A stretch of 64,000 nucleotides of DNA. It comes from Mercenaria mercenaria. Its lineage: Eukaryota > Mollusca > Bivalvia > Venerida > Veneridae. The position numbers were made by a program, and so were the translations under genes. Below, piece by piece: positions 37,401 through 44,404 of the stretch. The notes below the pieces were generated by a model. The model was not told the origin of the DNA. It did not search any database and was given only the letters and a program-made list of their open reading frames with translations. Every line of letters begins with the position of its first letter. Position 1 is the first letter of the stretch. The stretch covers positions 1 through 64,000 of the forward strand of contig NW_026463135.1 of assembly GCF_021730395.1 (NCBI RefSeq), in the 5' to 3' direction.

Positions 37401-39589
37401 AATACAAGTCTTGAGAGAGAAAAATAAGGAGTAAAATGGAGAGGTACGAGTATGATAAATTCTCTTTATCTGTTTTGTTAACCTCCTGATTATTTTAAGT
37501 TGTATTCATAGAAACAATACATAGGGCTGTTTAAAAAACGTAGACTTTGTCTCTAGCATTTATTTAAATGAAGCAAAACAATAATTCCACTGCAAATTTC
37601 ACGTGATTATGATCATGAAGTAAGGAAAACGCGAATACAGTTACAAGAATCCAGTGCATTGTAATCATATTTCAACGACGTTGTTGACGACGTGATTACT
37701 ATATCGAGATGCTTTCATTAAATCTGCATTTATTTGTATTTGCAAATTTCTCATTTTTGCTTGTTGATAATTTTGATAATTTGTGAATATTAACGTTTCT
37801 ATCGCAGATTTGTGACATTACGTCTTTTTGATCACCACAGCTGTTTTACTTAAGAAATGAAATGATTTTTCTCGGTGTTCATGGGAAATGAACGACAGCA
37901 TAGATCGGCAAATCCATGAATCTCGCTAGTGATTTATGTTTAATTTGCCGATCATATTCTGTCGTTCATTTTGCATGAACACCGAAAAAAATAGTTTCAT
38001 TTCTTATATTTACATTTTTTCCTTCCATTTGTAAACAAGATAATATTATAAATAAAATCTGGAAAGTAGATCCCTCGGAAGCACCGAGAACAAGGCAAAC
38101 AGTGAAAATTGCAGACTCGGTTTGATTGAGTCTGTTCATGGGCAGTAATGTAAAAAGCAACACTGCCCACGCCCCCTAGCACCGGCTTAAGCAGTATTCA
38201 ATCTTCAAATCTAAATGAGTTGAAATCAATGATCCCGAAGGACCAGAAAATATAACAACACTGAGATGAAGTCGGGGCGACCTTTTACGGCCGCCACACA
38301 GCACTTAACACCCGCTGTAAATTGCACATATTTTGTGGCATTTAACATTAAAATCAGCTTCCCGGCCATTGTGTTCACCAGACGGAACAACTGCGACGTC
38401 ATTTTTAAGGAACGCTCTCCCCGACTATAAGCGGACGTCGTCAAAACAGCAATCGGTAATCACTAAGCAGCAATGACGTAATATTCGCGCCTTTCCTTTG
38501 CTGTTGATACGAAATGAACGTCAAACGTTTCAATGGAAAAGAATAGGACGAATGTAAATATAACGTTATGATGTTTAGTAGAATTAGATAGTTTTATACG
38601 TAGTCAAAATACAGAAGCACAATTGACAACCGTTTGATAAATAAATCGACTGCTAAGATTTACCTTTAAAAAGGAAATAATGGATAACGTATATTTCTTG
38701 TAGTGGGAACATCTAAACAAGCAAAAAATGTCGTAGTATATTAAATAATTTTTATTTTCACAGGTCGTGCTTTGGACTTAATAAACTCGGGGAAGGAGAA
38801 GGGCAAGGAAAACTAGAATTGAAACTTAAATCATTTATAACTCCACGTCCAGGATTTAAAATTTCCTGTATCTGCACGCTGCCGAATGATGATGTTCTCA
38901 TTGGTAGCAGGTATTCCGCAGATCTTATGAAACTTGGCAGTTCGTACGATCTAATCAGTCGCTGTGTTCTTCCGTCCACTCCATCCGGCGTGTGTTATAT
39001 AGGCAACGGTAGAGCTGCTGCGGTTTGTGGAAACAAACTTGTGTTTCTAGATGTTACATCTAATAGTGTATTGCATGAGGCGTTACTTCCCATCTTTGAT
39101 ATGAAGAGCATAGCTTGTCATGGTGATATGATTTATATATGTGATAGAGAGTCTCTGTATACCTGTAACACAAATGGTATAAATCTACGCAAAGAGAAAA
39201 CGTCTATTTTAAGGACAAAGAAGCAGATTATTAATCTTGGAAGCAATTTTGAAAGCATTGTAGTAAGTGATAATGGAGAGACTATTTACATAATAGATCA
39301 ATCCAAACTGCATATAATTCATAGTAATGGTGATCTGTCTAATAAGGAAATCGTACAAGGTCCTGTCGGTATCTGTTGTCTTGGAAATGATTTAATTGTT
39401 TGTTGTAACCGGCCTCGTGTTTTGAAACAACTTGATTTCAAAGGCGACGAAGTTAAAATGCATAAACTCTACGACATTTTTTCTATATTGTCCTTGCCGT
39501 CATTGTGTTATGATAGAAAACGCTCTAATCTTATTGTTGGTTGCGAAGAGGGGGATATCCTTTTGTTTGACATAAAGTACACAGTGTAA
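18319..39589 (+). CDS. Multidomain HEPN-Ig-Ig-HEPN(DZIP3)-coiled coil-B-box-propeller protein, 12 exons
   Basis: Joining 18319-18327, 18764-19403, 20679-20954, 21279-21554, 22153-22694, 22940-23113, 23545-23649, 24598-24637, 25144-25221, 26354-26797, 27088-27217 and 38764-39589 gives one frame of 3540 bases (1179 residues plus TAA). Every junction is GT-AG and every phase agrees. Order: HEPN-like (about 4-216), Ig 1 (217-308), Ig 2 (309-400), DZIP3-type HEPN (401-639), coiled coil (640-713), unrecognised domain (714-861), B-box-like zinc finger (862-907), beta-propeller-like region (about 925-1179). No signal peptide or membrane helix is seen, so a cytosolic protein is inferred despite the Ig domains. 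HEPN domains with R-x4-6-H are commonly RNases, and B-box proteins act in TRIM-type immunity; a role in RNA or pathogen sensing is inference. Weakest points: the 9-bp first exon, donors GTGTCG and GTTTGT, and possible missed exons in the last intron. Confidence 0.85.
18470..18596 (-). repeat. tRNA-like SINE head in intron 1
   Basis: The minus strand reads CGCCTTGGTAGCCAAGCGGT, then AGAGCGCTCGCTTTGAGTG, then TTGGTTCGCTCCCTTGCTGC: a tRNA-like head with A- and B-box-like parts. The cloverleaf is not intact, so it is a SINE relic and not a tRNA gene. Confidence 0.55.
18764..19403 (+). CDS. Exon 2: N-terminal HEPN-like domain
   Basis: Acceptor TTTACAG precedes and donor GTGTGT follows; the exon ends in phase 1. 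Residues 4-216 are predicted all-helical: TDENITRGHELYMRHISLL, a middle helix IKSFYYDLFQALF, then LRDVEKYTHSAS and KWESLRESLLELVKES. LRDVEKYTH gives an R-x6-H pair (R112, H119), the spacing allowed for HEPN active sites. Start and end resemble N-terminal regions of other bivalve DZIP3-like proteins as I recall them. The alternative donor at 19391 (GTAGAA) is out of phase with the next exon and so rejected. The last ~40 residues are charged and probably a linker. Confidence 0.8.
19740..19866. repeat. Small GC-richer repeat fragment in intron 2
   Basis: A patch richer in GC than its surroundings holds an inverted pair GTGTGCCA / TTGGCACAC around a short loop. It opens a frame (MMAFPLGLEVCQQF) followed by a GTATAT donor-like site, but no in-phase acceptor joins it to the gene. 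A transposon fragment is more likely than an exon. Confidence 0.4.
20372..20450. repeat. Diverged copy of a hairpin repeat
   Basis: AATATTGCGCGACTTTAGGA plus a following GCACAGTATTATTCCGC match the centre of the palindrome at 58922-59038. The outer arms are decayed here. It lies in intron 2. Confidence 0.7.
20679..20954 (+). CDS. Exon 3: Ig domain 1
   Basis: Acceptor TTTTTATAG and donor GTATGT; phases 1 and 1. One whole Ig fold of about 92 residues sits on one symmetrical exon, as usual for Ig modules. Landmarks: SVVFSCEL with the first Cys, TEWRKNDEPL with the core Trp, and EDTGKYSCICKN with the D-x-G-x-Y-x-C motif. It is I-set-like. Confidence 0.93.
21279..21554 (+). CDS. Exon 4: Ig domain 2
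   Basis: Acceptor TTTTAAACAG and donor GTAAGA; phases 1 and 1, again one Ig module per exon and the same length as exon 3 (276 bases). Landmarks: DISLVCTV with the first Cys, PKWFHNNKEIT with the core Trp, LTIRNV, and FDDDGLYVIAFD, where the second Cys of the usual Y-x-C is replaced by Ala. This domain therefore lacks the canonical disulfide, which fits an intracellular location. Equal length and phase suggest duplication with exon 3. Confidence 0.93.
21784..22090 (+). repeat. Penelope-like element tail, copy A (intron 4)
   Basis: Matches the tail found at 60180-60660 (same strand) and in inverse at 28060-28655 and 35500-36120. Shared landmarks are GGGATTACTTTTATTTACAC, AAACCGGTTTAA-CTTC and TTTTGCCACTGACCGTT. 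It lies just upstream of the HEPN exon and leaves one continuous open frame running into it, so a naive gene finder would extend exon 5 backwards to about 21762. Confidence 0.85.
22153..23113 (+). CDS. Exons 5 and 6: DZIP3-type HEPN domain
   Basis: Exon 5 is 22153-22694 (acceptor ATTCACAG, donor GTAATA); exon 6 is 22940-23113 (acceptor CTTTTAG, donor GTGTCG, weak). Joined in phase 0 they give the bivalve DZIP3-like HEPN domain. It begins LYTNWVRAVLGLKYLKLGIE and continues through a Cys/His-rich middle (C-x2-C, then CLC and CPDKGYCSLFYDQIVSDHWF), WSYDPWSVATCYIN, DCAGLLSLFIN and finally TTRNEILHNANYEL. RNEILH (R586, H591) is the R-x4-H active-site motif of the HEPN superfamily. The motif falls right after the exon 5/6 junction, and DLARTTRNEILH reads as family members do, which validates the splice. 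Confidence 0.92.
23545..25221 (+). CDS. Exons 7-9: coiled coil
   Basis: Exon 7 is 23545-23649, exon 8 is 24598-24637 and exon 9 is 25144-25221. Together they encode about 74 residues rich in Glu, Lys and Gln with heptad spacing of Leu/Ile/Val: VTLEEIQNLKDHAMKEAAD, QEVQHLNEKLKKAEEELQV and RQLRSAVQRDSRLEEKE. Acceptors are clear; the exon 8 donor GTTTGT is weak. In known bivalve homologues as I recall, HEPN is followed by such a coiled coil. It probably mediates oligomerisation. An extra exon (24181-24333) could be included between exons 7 and 8. Confidence 0.75.
24181..24333 (+). CDS. Possible optional exon: fibronectin III-like half domain
   Basis: A pyrimidine-rich acceptor (CATTTTTTTTCGAG) and a GTAATG donor bound 153 bases, exactly 51 codons, open in the needed frame and phase 0 at both sides. 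It would slot between exons 7 and 8 without disturbing the frame. The translation holds PLISSIYSSSTVSLEWANID and NDISYIIQRL, which looks like strands A to C of an FN3 domain (the Trp of strand B and the Tyr of strand C). The second half of the fold is missing, so this is either an optional cassette, a relic exon or chance. Confidence 0.35.
25457..25543. repeat. Short palindromic MITE in intron 9
   Basis: ATAAAATATGGGCAG-AGTTTGGATG pairs with CATCCAAACGACTGCCCATG plus TTTTATTAA across a loop of about 30 bases. No coding capacity. Confidence 0.75.
25560..26353. other. Rest of intron 9, nothing recognised
   Basis: AT-rich. Several TGACGTCA-like motifs cluster at 25850-25900 (GACGTCA repeated three to four times), the core of CRE/ATF sites, but a regulatory role is unproven. 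Confidence 0.3.
26354..26797 (+). CDS. Exon 10: unrecognised ~148-residue domain
   Basis: Acceptor TCTTTTGTAG and strong donor GTAAGT; phases 1 and 1. It continues the coiled coil (ELLELVLRLGIRVVTP), then alpha-rich SEVIQRVHEFIQYTVKNKK, QTYKKTYKSVQQILGKIFVS, a strand-like QTQVDLL-type segment ending FKINCIS, and a final helix FQEAIADLQKSLETEDERK. I do not recognise a family. Its position between HEPN/coiled coil and B-box suggests a structural or dimerisation role. Confidence 0.85.
27088..27217 (+). CDS. Exon 11: B-box-like zinc finger
   Basis: Acceptor GATTTTTTACAG and donor GTAATA. Residues 862-905 hold CERHDGTQCSWYCGEHEKFF followed by CKSCKETNHR. Candidate zinc ligands are C876, H879, C884, C888, H891, C896, C899 and H904. 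The exon ends two bases into the Arg codon; joining to exon 12 gives R-S-C, so C907 would complete the H-x2-C pair. The C-x2-H-x4-C-x2-C-x4-H-x2-C spacing is the B-box form often seen in mollusc TRIM-like proteins. Confidence 0.88.
28060..28655 (-). repeat. Penelope-like element tail, copy B
   Basis: Inverse copy of the tail at 60180. It extends past it to AACACAAAACATGCGG and TGTCTCAAAA, the segment that in copy C joins the reverse transcriptase frame. No transcriptase remains here, so the copy is 5'-truncated close to the stop of that frame. Confidence 0.85.
31100..31749. repeat. Diverged satellite-like tandem repeat, part 1
   Basis: Imperfect units with landmarks ACGACCATGTATGATACATAT, GGGTCTAACACCTT, CAGACATGGTCAAAAT and CCTAAGTTTGAACACTACCT recur here, at 32604-32705 and at 34640-35045. 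Units are roughly 190 bases and strongly diverged. The pogo-like element at 31750-32603 interrupts a unit at GATACATA. Confidence 0.65.
31750..32603. mobile_element. pogo-like non-autonomous DNA element 1
   Basis: Ends read CAGTCGAATACCGTTACCTC and, in inverse, CAGTTGAATATCGTTACCTC. A TA dinucleotide flanks both sides (31748-31749 and 32604-32605), as for Tc1/mariner/pogo elements. Subterminal ATCGAGCTAA and ATCGAGGTAA motifs repeat at both ends. No transposase frame lies inside the 854 bases. It has inserted into a satellite unit whose two halves can be matched across it. Confidence 0.85.
32604..32705. repeat. Diverged satellite-like repeat, part 2
   Basis: Resumes the interrupted unit: GTATCATGGTCATAGGTGTT, then CCTAAGTTTGAACACTACCT. 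Confidence 0.6.
32711..32803 (-). repeat. Inverted partner of the repeat at 34530-34623
   Basis: The minus strand matches 34530-34623 (TTTGAGGTACTGGGCA, then GAGGTATCC-TTATGGATTG). Both copies translate to a similar short peptide, LRFEVLG-V-CA-RYPLWIDT, on their matching strand. Confidence 0.8.
32804..33518. other. Intron sequence, nothing recognised
   Basis: No repeat partner or coding signal seen. Confidence 0.4.
33519..33542. repeat. Poly-C run
   Basis: About 22 consecutive C residues; a common assembly-length uncertainty. Confidence 0.9.
33858..33942. repeat. (AT)n microsatellite
   Basis: About 85 bases of alternating AT. Confidence 0.95.
33943..34442. repeat. Direct repeat pair, 418 bp apart, each next to a microsatellite
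   Basis: TCTGGTATATTGTGGTGGTG followed by ATTTAGTTCGTATAAATTC occurs at 33945-33996 and at 34363-34414, nearly identical. The first follows the AT run; the second ends in a TATATA plus GAGAGAGA run (34415-34442). The segment between them is unique in the window. It may be a local duplication or an element flanked by direct repeats. Confidence 0.75.
34530..34623 (+). repeat. Repeat copy, inverse of 32711-32803
   Basis: See the partner entry. The pair sits 1.8 kb apart in opposite orientation and could form a large hairpin in the pre-mRNA. Confidence 0.8.
34640..35045. repeat. Diverged satellite-like repeat, part 3
   Basis: About two units of the array seen at 31100-31749: TGACCATGTATAATATGTGT, CTAAGTTCGAACACTACCTT, and a second CATGTATAATACATATATAT with GGTTCGAGCTGGGTCTAAAC. 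Confidence 0.65.
35500..36120 (-). repeat. Penelope-like element tail, copy C, with internal CA/GT microsatellite
   Basis: Inverse copy of the tail at 60180: AAACCGGTTTATGGTGC, CCTTGGAACGGTCAGTGGC and GACGAAACAGGCCAGAAGAC. A CACACACAGACACAC microsatellite at 35552-35622 occupies the same place as the GTGTGT run in copy D, so the microsatellite is part of the element. It continues without a break into the reverse transcriptase frame. Confidence 0.88.
36057..36837 (-). pseudogene. Penelope-like reverse transcriptase fragment (5'-truncated)
   Basis: The minus strand encodes KFCAPLVADLFLYCYERDFM at the break, then NTSRYLDDIL with the catalytic Y-x-D-D, IYPKELQLIKPNNSDTDARI, LDLHLSIYDNIIHTKIYDKR, VNFPHLDGDVPQATSYVVYI and a thumb-like RGYDPTVLRHSACLVFNPFT. 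This series matches reverse transcriptases that I recall from cnidarians and bivalves and class as Penelope-like. No GIY-YIG endonuclease follows; the frame ends LFDCV and passes into the tail repeat. The copy begins in the palm region at about 36837, so the fingers and upstream part are missing. Confidence 0.75.
36838..37038. other. Intron sequence, nothing recognised
   Basis: AT-rich sequence between the retroelement break and the SINE target duplication. Confidence 0.4.
37052..37327 (+). repeat. tRNA-derived SINE, copy 2 (full length)
   Basis: The head GGGGCCTCCGTGGCCGAGTG continues with GTTAAGGTCGCTGACTTCAA and GGTTCGAGCCTCACTCGGGG, like a Leu/Ser-type tRNA. The body is as in copy 1, and the 3' end is GTGTCGGTGCGACGTTAAAT followed by a C-run. 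A perfect 13-bp target duplication CCTTCCATATAAA lies at 37039-37051 and 37328-37340. The intact duplication and full head suggest a rather recent insertion. Confidence 0.95.
37341..37851. other. Intron sequence, nothing recognised
   Basis: AT-rich, no repeat partner found. Confidence 0.4.
37852..38006. repeat. Palindromic MITE, ~155 bp
   Basis: TAAGAAATGAAATGATTTTT with CGGTGTTCATG and GAACGACAG pairs with its inverse at the other end (CTGTCGTTCATTTTGCATGA, ACACCGAAAAAAATAG, TTTCATTTCTTA). The centre holds GATCGGCAAAT / ATTTGCCGATC. Confidence 0.9.
38048..38205 (-). repeat. Dispersed repeat, inverse copy of 6711-6862
   Basis: Shares ATCTGGAAAGTAG, GCACCGAGAACAAGGCAAAC, AATTGCAGACTCGGTTTGAT and CACCGGCTTAAGCAGTATTC with the copy inside the minisatellite. 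Confidence 0.85.
38206..38763. other. End of last intron, nothing recognised
   Basis: A minus-strand open frame at 38226-38444 has no recognisable motif. The acceptor of exon 12 (TATTTTCACAG) lies at 38753-38763. Confidence 0.4.
38764..39589 (+). CDS. Exon 12: beta-propeller-like C-terminus and stop
   Basis: The exon starts one base before TCG TGC, giving R-S-C-F after splicing and so the last B-box ligand. A Gly/Glu-rich linker (GEGEGQGKLELKLK) follows, then about 255 residues of repeated beta strands: ISCICTLPNDDVLIGSRYSA, SGVCYIGNGRAAAVCGNKLV, KSIACHGDMIYICDRESLYT, ESIVVSDNGETIYIIDQSKL, GICCLGNDLIVCC and NLIVGCEEGDILLFDIKYTV. Such short repeats of about 40 residues are what NHL-like propellers at the C-termini of mollusc TRIM-like proteins look like. 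NHL/WD-type propellers bind RNA or protein; which applies here is unknown. The stop is TAA at 39587. Confidence 0.9.
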
Positions 39590-40096
39590 GGCAGAATACG
39601 ATTCAGGATCTTATTAACTATACAGAATAGTTATGTAACCAATCGAATATTGCTCTGTATGGTATATGATAGTAGTACATTTTAACGGACTCCCTTAAAT
39701 AGAAACCTTAATCAAAAACATTGATAATTCATTGCATCATTAAAAAACGCGATAAACGAAATTTACAAAAGAAGTTTATTCCCCGAACAATATTTTGAAT
39801 TACTTTTCGATGTGTATGTAAATACAACTGTGACACTAAATTGGAAGTAAGATATTTTGAAAAAGTATTATGATTTAAGGCTATCATAATACTGTAAATT
39901 AAATTCACTTTATAAAATATACTATTTTTGAGGATAAGATGATATAAAAGATGAAGATACACATTATTTCTGAAGCATTAGCAAGTAAATTAATTTCATT
40001 GTTACATGATGTTGTTATAACTTATTGTCCAATTCTATTGTATATGTTAAAAATATGTATTTATTTCTACCTGCTATGAATATTTATGCATCGAAA

Positions 40097-40102
40097 AATA
40101 AA
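40097..40102 (+). terminator. Candidate polyadenylation signal AATAAA
   Basis: The canonical hexamer lies about 510 bases after the stop, in AT-rich sequence typical of a 3' untranslated region. Other candidates occur further down (near 40913). Confidence 0.35.
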
Positions 40103-41990
40103 ATGGTATTAAAATACATACACAGTTGAGAGATAAAATGAATTAATTGTGTACATATTTCATAAAAAGTAGGTTAAAACATACACGTCAAACAAAGGAC
40201 GTTTTTATTTTCTTAAAGCGCGATGTACACGTGATCCTGTGGAACAAGCAAAGAAAAGAAATCATTCCACACGATTGCGTTTTTGCTTTTTTGTATCAAC
40301 AAAAGTCAGCACATTTAGAATTTAAACAGTTTTAAGTTATGAAGAGTATTATTTTCTATCAAAATTATTTTAAGTTAAAGTATATTCTTATTTCAGGGTA
40401 AAGTGCAGAACTTTATTTTTTGTACATTTTTATTTGTTATTAACACACTAATATACTGCTTTAATATGCCATTGAATGCAACTCACATTTTCAACCTCAC
40501 ATTATCTCTTAGTCAAAAACAGTTTCCAAAAACCAAATCAAACAGATGGAGAGGACAGTTGTATCGTCTTGCTAACTGTTAAAAAAAACGCTTTTATGTG
40601 TCACAGTATTATTCAATTGGTATGAAAATGTTTTGAATGTTTCAGAATGCCAATTTATTTATGCAAGTGCATACAAGTGTTCTGCGTACGAAAAGGGATG
40701 ATTATATGTTTTGTTTGATGTACAGTGAGCAGCATGTCGCTCGAAGGCCAAATTGTCTTGATATTGTTTTGTCTTAAACAACAGTTGAAATAGTTACCTT
40801 AAGGAAAACAGATTTAGCTGTTTATATAGTCATTTAGTATAATATTGTTCCCATCAAATATTTGAAACTATTGGGATGTTATATTTAGCTAAATGTGAAT
40901 GTGTTTACTTATTAAATAAACAGATGAATATTATTTAGACTCTTTATAATTGTTGTACATTAAAAACATATATAAGATTATTTGTGTTTTGGTTTGAGAT
41001 CATAGTAACCATTATAGTGCTCATAGTGCTCTTCATGAAAAATAGCCCATCATTACCTGCGGCCTTGGAAAGCAACAACTAGTGTAGCACATGGGTGTTT
41101 ACACACGATCTTTACCGCATCGCATTTATGGAACGCCGTTTTTGCAATATAGCTGACAGACCAACATTGATGCCTAATTGTACAAGAGGGCAGTTCTTTA
41201 TTTTTTTTGTCATTGCTCTTTTATTTTCTGGACTATGGGCCATTGTTGTTTTTCCTCTATATGATATAGACCTGAATTCTTCATTTATTATTTTATTTAT
41301 TTATTAAAACTTTCAGCAATGGTCTATATTGATACCTAGTTGTGCGTAGGGGCTTTTCTATTGCTTTTATTTTTCTGGATTATGGTCCTGTGCTGATTTG
41401 CTAAAAATGTCACATTTGTGATAGCTCTATTTATGAGTATTCCATTATTCAAGGAATGTGACCAGTTGAGCTAAAAGTTATGTTATACATGAAAGGAAAA
41501 TATAGTTCCTTTTATTCAAAACAATAACTTTCAACACTCATAAATAAATACTTCATATATATATATGTGTACAAGGTTAACGCGCTTTGGTATAATAATA
41601 AAATTCATTAGTTTCTTTATAGTTTGAGCGGTTACGTATACTACCATAACGATTTCTGGTCTGTATAACTTCTTGCCGCAGGAAATCTTTAACTTGTCCA
41701 GCTTTTTATTAAACTTAGTCATCCATGTCTACATATATTGCGACTTAGCAACATCAGGGTAAAGAATGTTTTATTTGTTTGTAAATCCTATTTATGACCT
41801 CTATTCTTATTTCTCACTAAATGCATTGTTGAAAGTCATATTGCAATGATAATATAAAAATGTTTCAAACACAATCTCTGATGAAATTGTTTTATACAAT
41901 CTTTAATGGAAGAAGATTAATACTACTAAATAACCTTTTCCGGAGCATCTTTAAGTCTAGGAGGTGCTACAGAGAACTCTTGCAACACCA
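40103..41990. other. No gene seen
   Basis: AT-rich 3' flank. Short frames only. Confidence 0.5.
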
Positions 41991-41994
41991 CCCA

Positions 41995-42873
41995 TGTCCG
42001 CATGCATTAATGTATACTATGTTTAATATACTGATTACAGGATAAGATTAGTATTACCATGGTTACAAAATACATACATTGAAACATTAACGATATTTAT
42101 CATTTCAATTGCTTGAATCCGGTAAATACCGGAGTTTGTAATATATCACAGACGTCAATAAATATTGTACGCATTATCACGTGATATTTTTATCTTATAT
42201 TTCTACAAATAACAAACATCAGTTTAATGATCTAGATTATATTGTAACAGATGGCGTGAAATTTATAGATTAAAAAGAAAATTATATAGACAAAGAAAAC
42301 AATTAGACAAATAATAATAAAACAAACAGAAATTGGAACGGAGAGTGCGGGGGAGGAGGGCTTGTTTAGTTGGAGCTTGGGGACTAAACTTTATAACAGT
42401 CATAGGCAAAATAACCACAGGAGAGTCTTAACCGTGTTCGCGGGTTGTTTAGATGTCTATGCTAGTGGAATTTCTAAACACACGTTTATGTAACAAAAGA
42501 CACAATATACTTATAAGGTAACGGTAGATTCTTTGGACGATAACAGCACCGCAAAACACAGATGGAACAACCAATCACAAAGTCGATCAACCACAAATAA
42601 AAACTTCCCTAACCTATTATTTTACTATGTAACTTATTGCAGATCAAGTGCAGTCGTTCTGCGCATGTTCGAAAGTTATCATTTGGAGCGCACGACAAAG
42701 ATAAGCAAATTTTTGCATGTCCACACGCATTTAGTGTATGATATATGTAATATACTGACTACAGGTTAGGGTTAGTATCACCATTGGAACAAAATATATA
42801 CATTAAAGATACAAGTCATTCAAATCGCATTAATTAGGTATATTCCGGAGTCTGTAATAGAACACATGCCTAC
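41995..42873. repeat. Diverged direct duplication, 723 bp apart
   Basis: 41995-42150 and 42718-42873 align throughout: TGTCC-CA-GCATT-A at the start, TAATATACTGA-TACAGG in the middle and CCGGAGT-TGTAATA at the end. Both copies open a similar short peptide end (ILITG / ILTTG). The sequence between has no match. Confidence 0.7.
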
Positions 42874-44221
42874 AAGACCTGTTTTCAGTCCCAATCTTTA
42901 TTTTAGGTGGAAATATATGGTAGTATAGTATGATTATATGAAATATATTAAAATGTGGTAGGAGGGAGGTGTGGGAGGGAAAGGTAAATAGAAAGGGAGG
43001 AAAGACCATAGCATAAAGAGGGAAAACACCAACAACTTGAAAGAAAATAAACATAGCATGTTAAAAGGCAAGTGGAAAATAGTTGCGTCTTTTAATAAAC
43101 GTCAAATTTTAAGCCTCATAACAGTAGTAACAGTAGTGCTCTTACAAAAGATGACGTTGATCAAAATATCTGTTGTAAAATAAAAGTACGGTCGTACTTA
43201 TTAGACGCATCCAACATTACAACATTAGTGTATCGATTGCAGCAGCCTCAAAACGAGCACTACATACATTTCCGACACCCCTGTGGCCTTCTTCTTTATG
43301 TTCATGTATATGTACTTTGATTTGAAAAATGTCACCAAAACTATGATTTCTCAAAAAATAAACATCAAATATGAAATTTAAACTTCTGTGACGTTCATAT
43401 TGTTCTAATCATTCTAGCAAAAAGTCAGTCACACTTTTTCATTTTGCTAAATTGACAAAATATATATTTAAGTTGTGAAAACGAGTTTTAGTTAAACTTT
43501 TATATTTTCAAGCTATAACCCAAACGTGTAGAACTACCTTAAAGGAGTTCATCACAATATTTTGTGCGCAACGCAACCGCGCAGCAAGCGATAACCGCTG
43601 TAAGCAAATTTCACGATTCGCCGCCGAAAGTGCATAACTGGCGGATATGCAGCGTACTTGCGGAACAAATCGTATATACTGACAATTTAGGTCATGCATA
43701 TATACCTTTTAAAGTGATGGTGTTTCATGGGAGGACTAGTCGTAGGAGGGTCATAAAGGGCCATAAATTTGTGTCGCATGTACATAAAAAAGTATATGGC
43801 ATAGAGTCATGAAATCTTACAAGAATTAAATTCAGCATGCGAAGTTGTGCACCAGGGCCTTTATTTGAAGTTTCGCACAGTAAAAACAGATTTATGTCCC
43901 TTGACTTGGTAAAATATATACGTAAATGGCATGAATGTTTTTGCAGCACGTAAAAAGGTCAAAAGTATTTGACCCAGAGGCATAAAACATTAAAGGAGTA
44001 TTACTGAGCATGTGAGTAATAAAATTAGTTATGAAACATTAAAACATAGTGCAATGTGTCCTGTTAGAAAGGAAAAACAACAACAAACAGTTCATTATTT
44101 TTAGGTGGGTGGTGTAATAAAAATACTTTTGTGGATAGACTGAACTTTTTTCAGTTTTTCTTGGAAACAAGCACGGGGTTGATATTTTTTTTATTTAGTA
44201 TCTTTTGCCCTAGTTAAAATA
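42874..44221. other. No gene seen
   Basis: Nothing recognisable beyond AT-rich sequence; GGGAGG-rich patch at 42955-43020. Confidence 0.5.
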
Positions 44222-44325
44222 GAGAAAAGTGGAAACTTCACAGGTCGACCAACAATACTAAAACGAAAATGTTGCAGGCTTGGTTTGATTGAGCCTGTTC
44301 ATGGACGGTAGCGGAAATGTATGCT
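44222..44325 (+). repeat. Dispersed GACCTGTGAAGTTTCCAC-type repeat
   Basis: AGAGAAAAGTGGAAACTTCA, CAGGTCGACCAACA and GGCTTGGTTTGATTGAGCCT are shared (in inverse) with 47515-47600 and 56260-56355. Confidence 0.85.
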
Positions 44326-44404
44326 ACCGCAGATGTATTCAAAGCTTACATAATACAAAATTTTGTAAAATTCTGTCCGCTAGATTTTTCATATCTTTCG
44401 GAAA

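Larger units (their letters stand above)
27218..38763 (+). other. Last intron, 11.5 kb, loaded with mobile elements
   Basis: It splits the B-box codons from the propeller exon. It contains Penelope-like tail copies B and C with a reverse transcriptase, a pogo-like element, a full SINE, a palindromic MITE, a satellite-like array and several microsatellites, listed separately. I found no additional exon that fits phase 2 on both sides. In many TRIM-like relatives a coiled coil would follow the B-box, so a missed or lost exon remains possible. 28660-31090 holds nothing recognisable. Confidence 0.6.
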
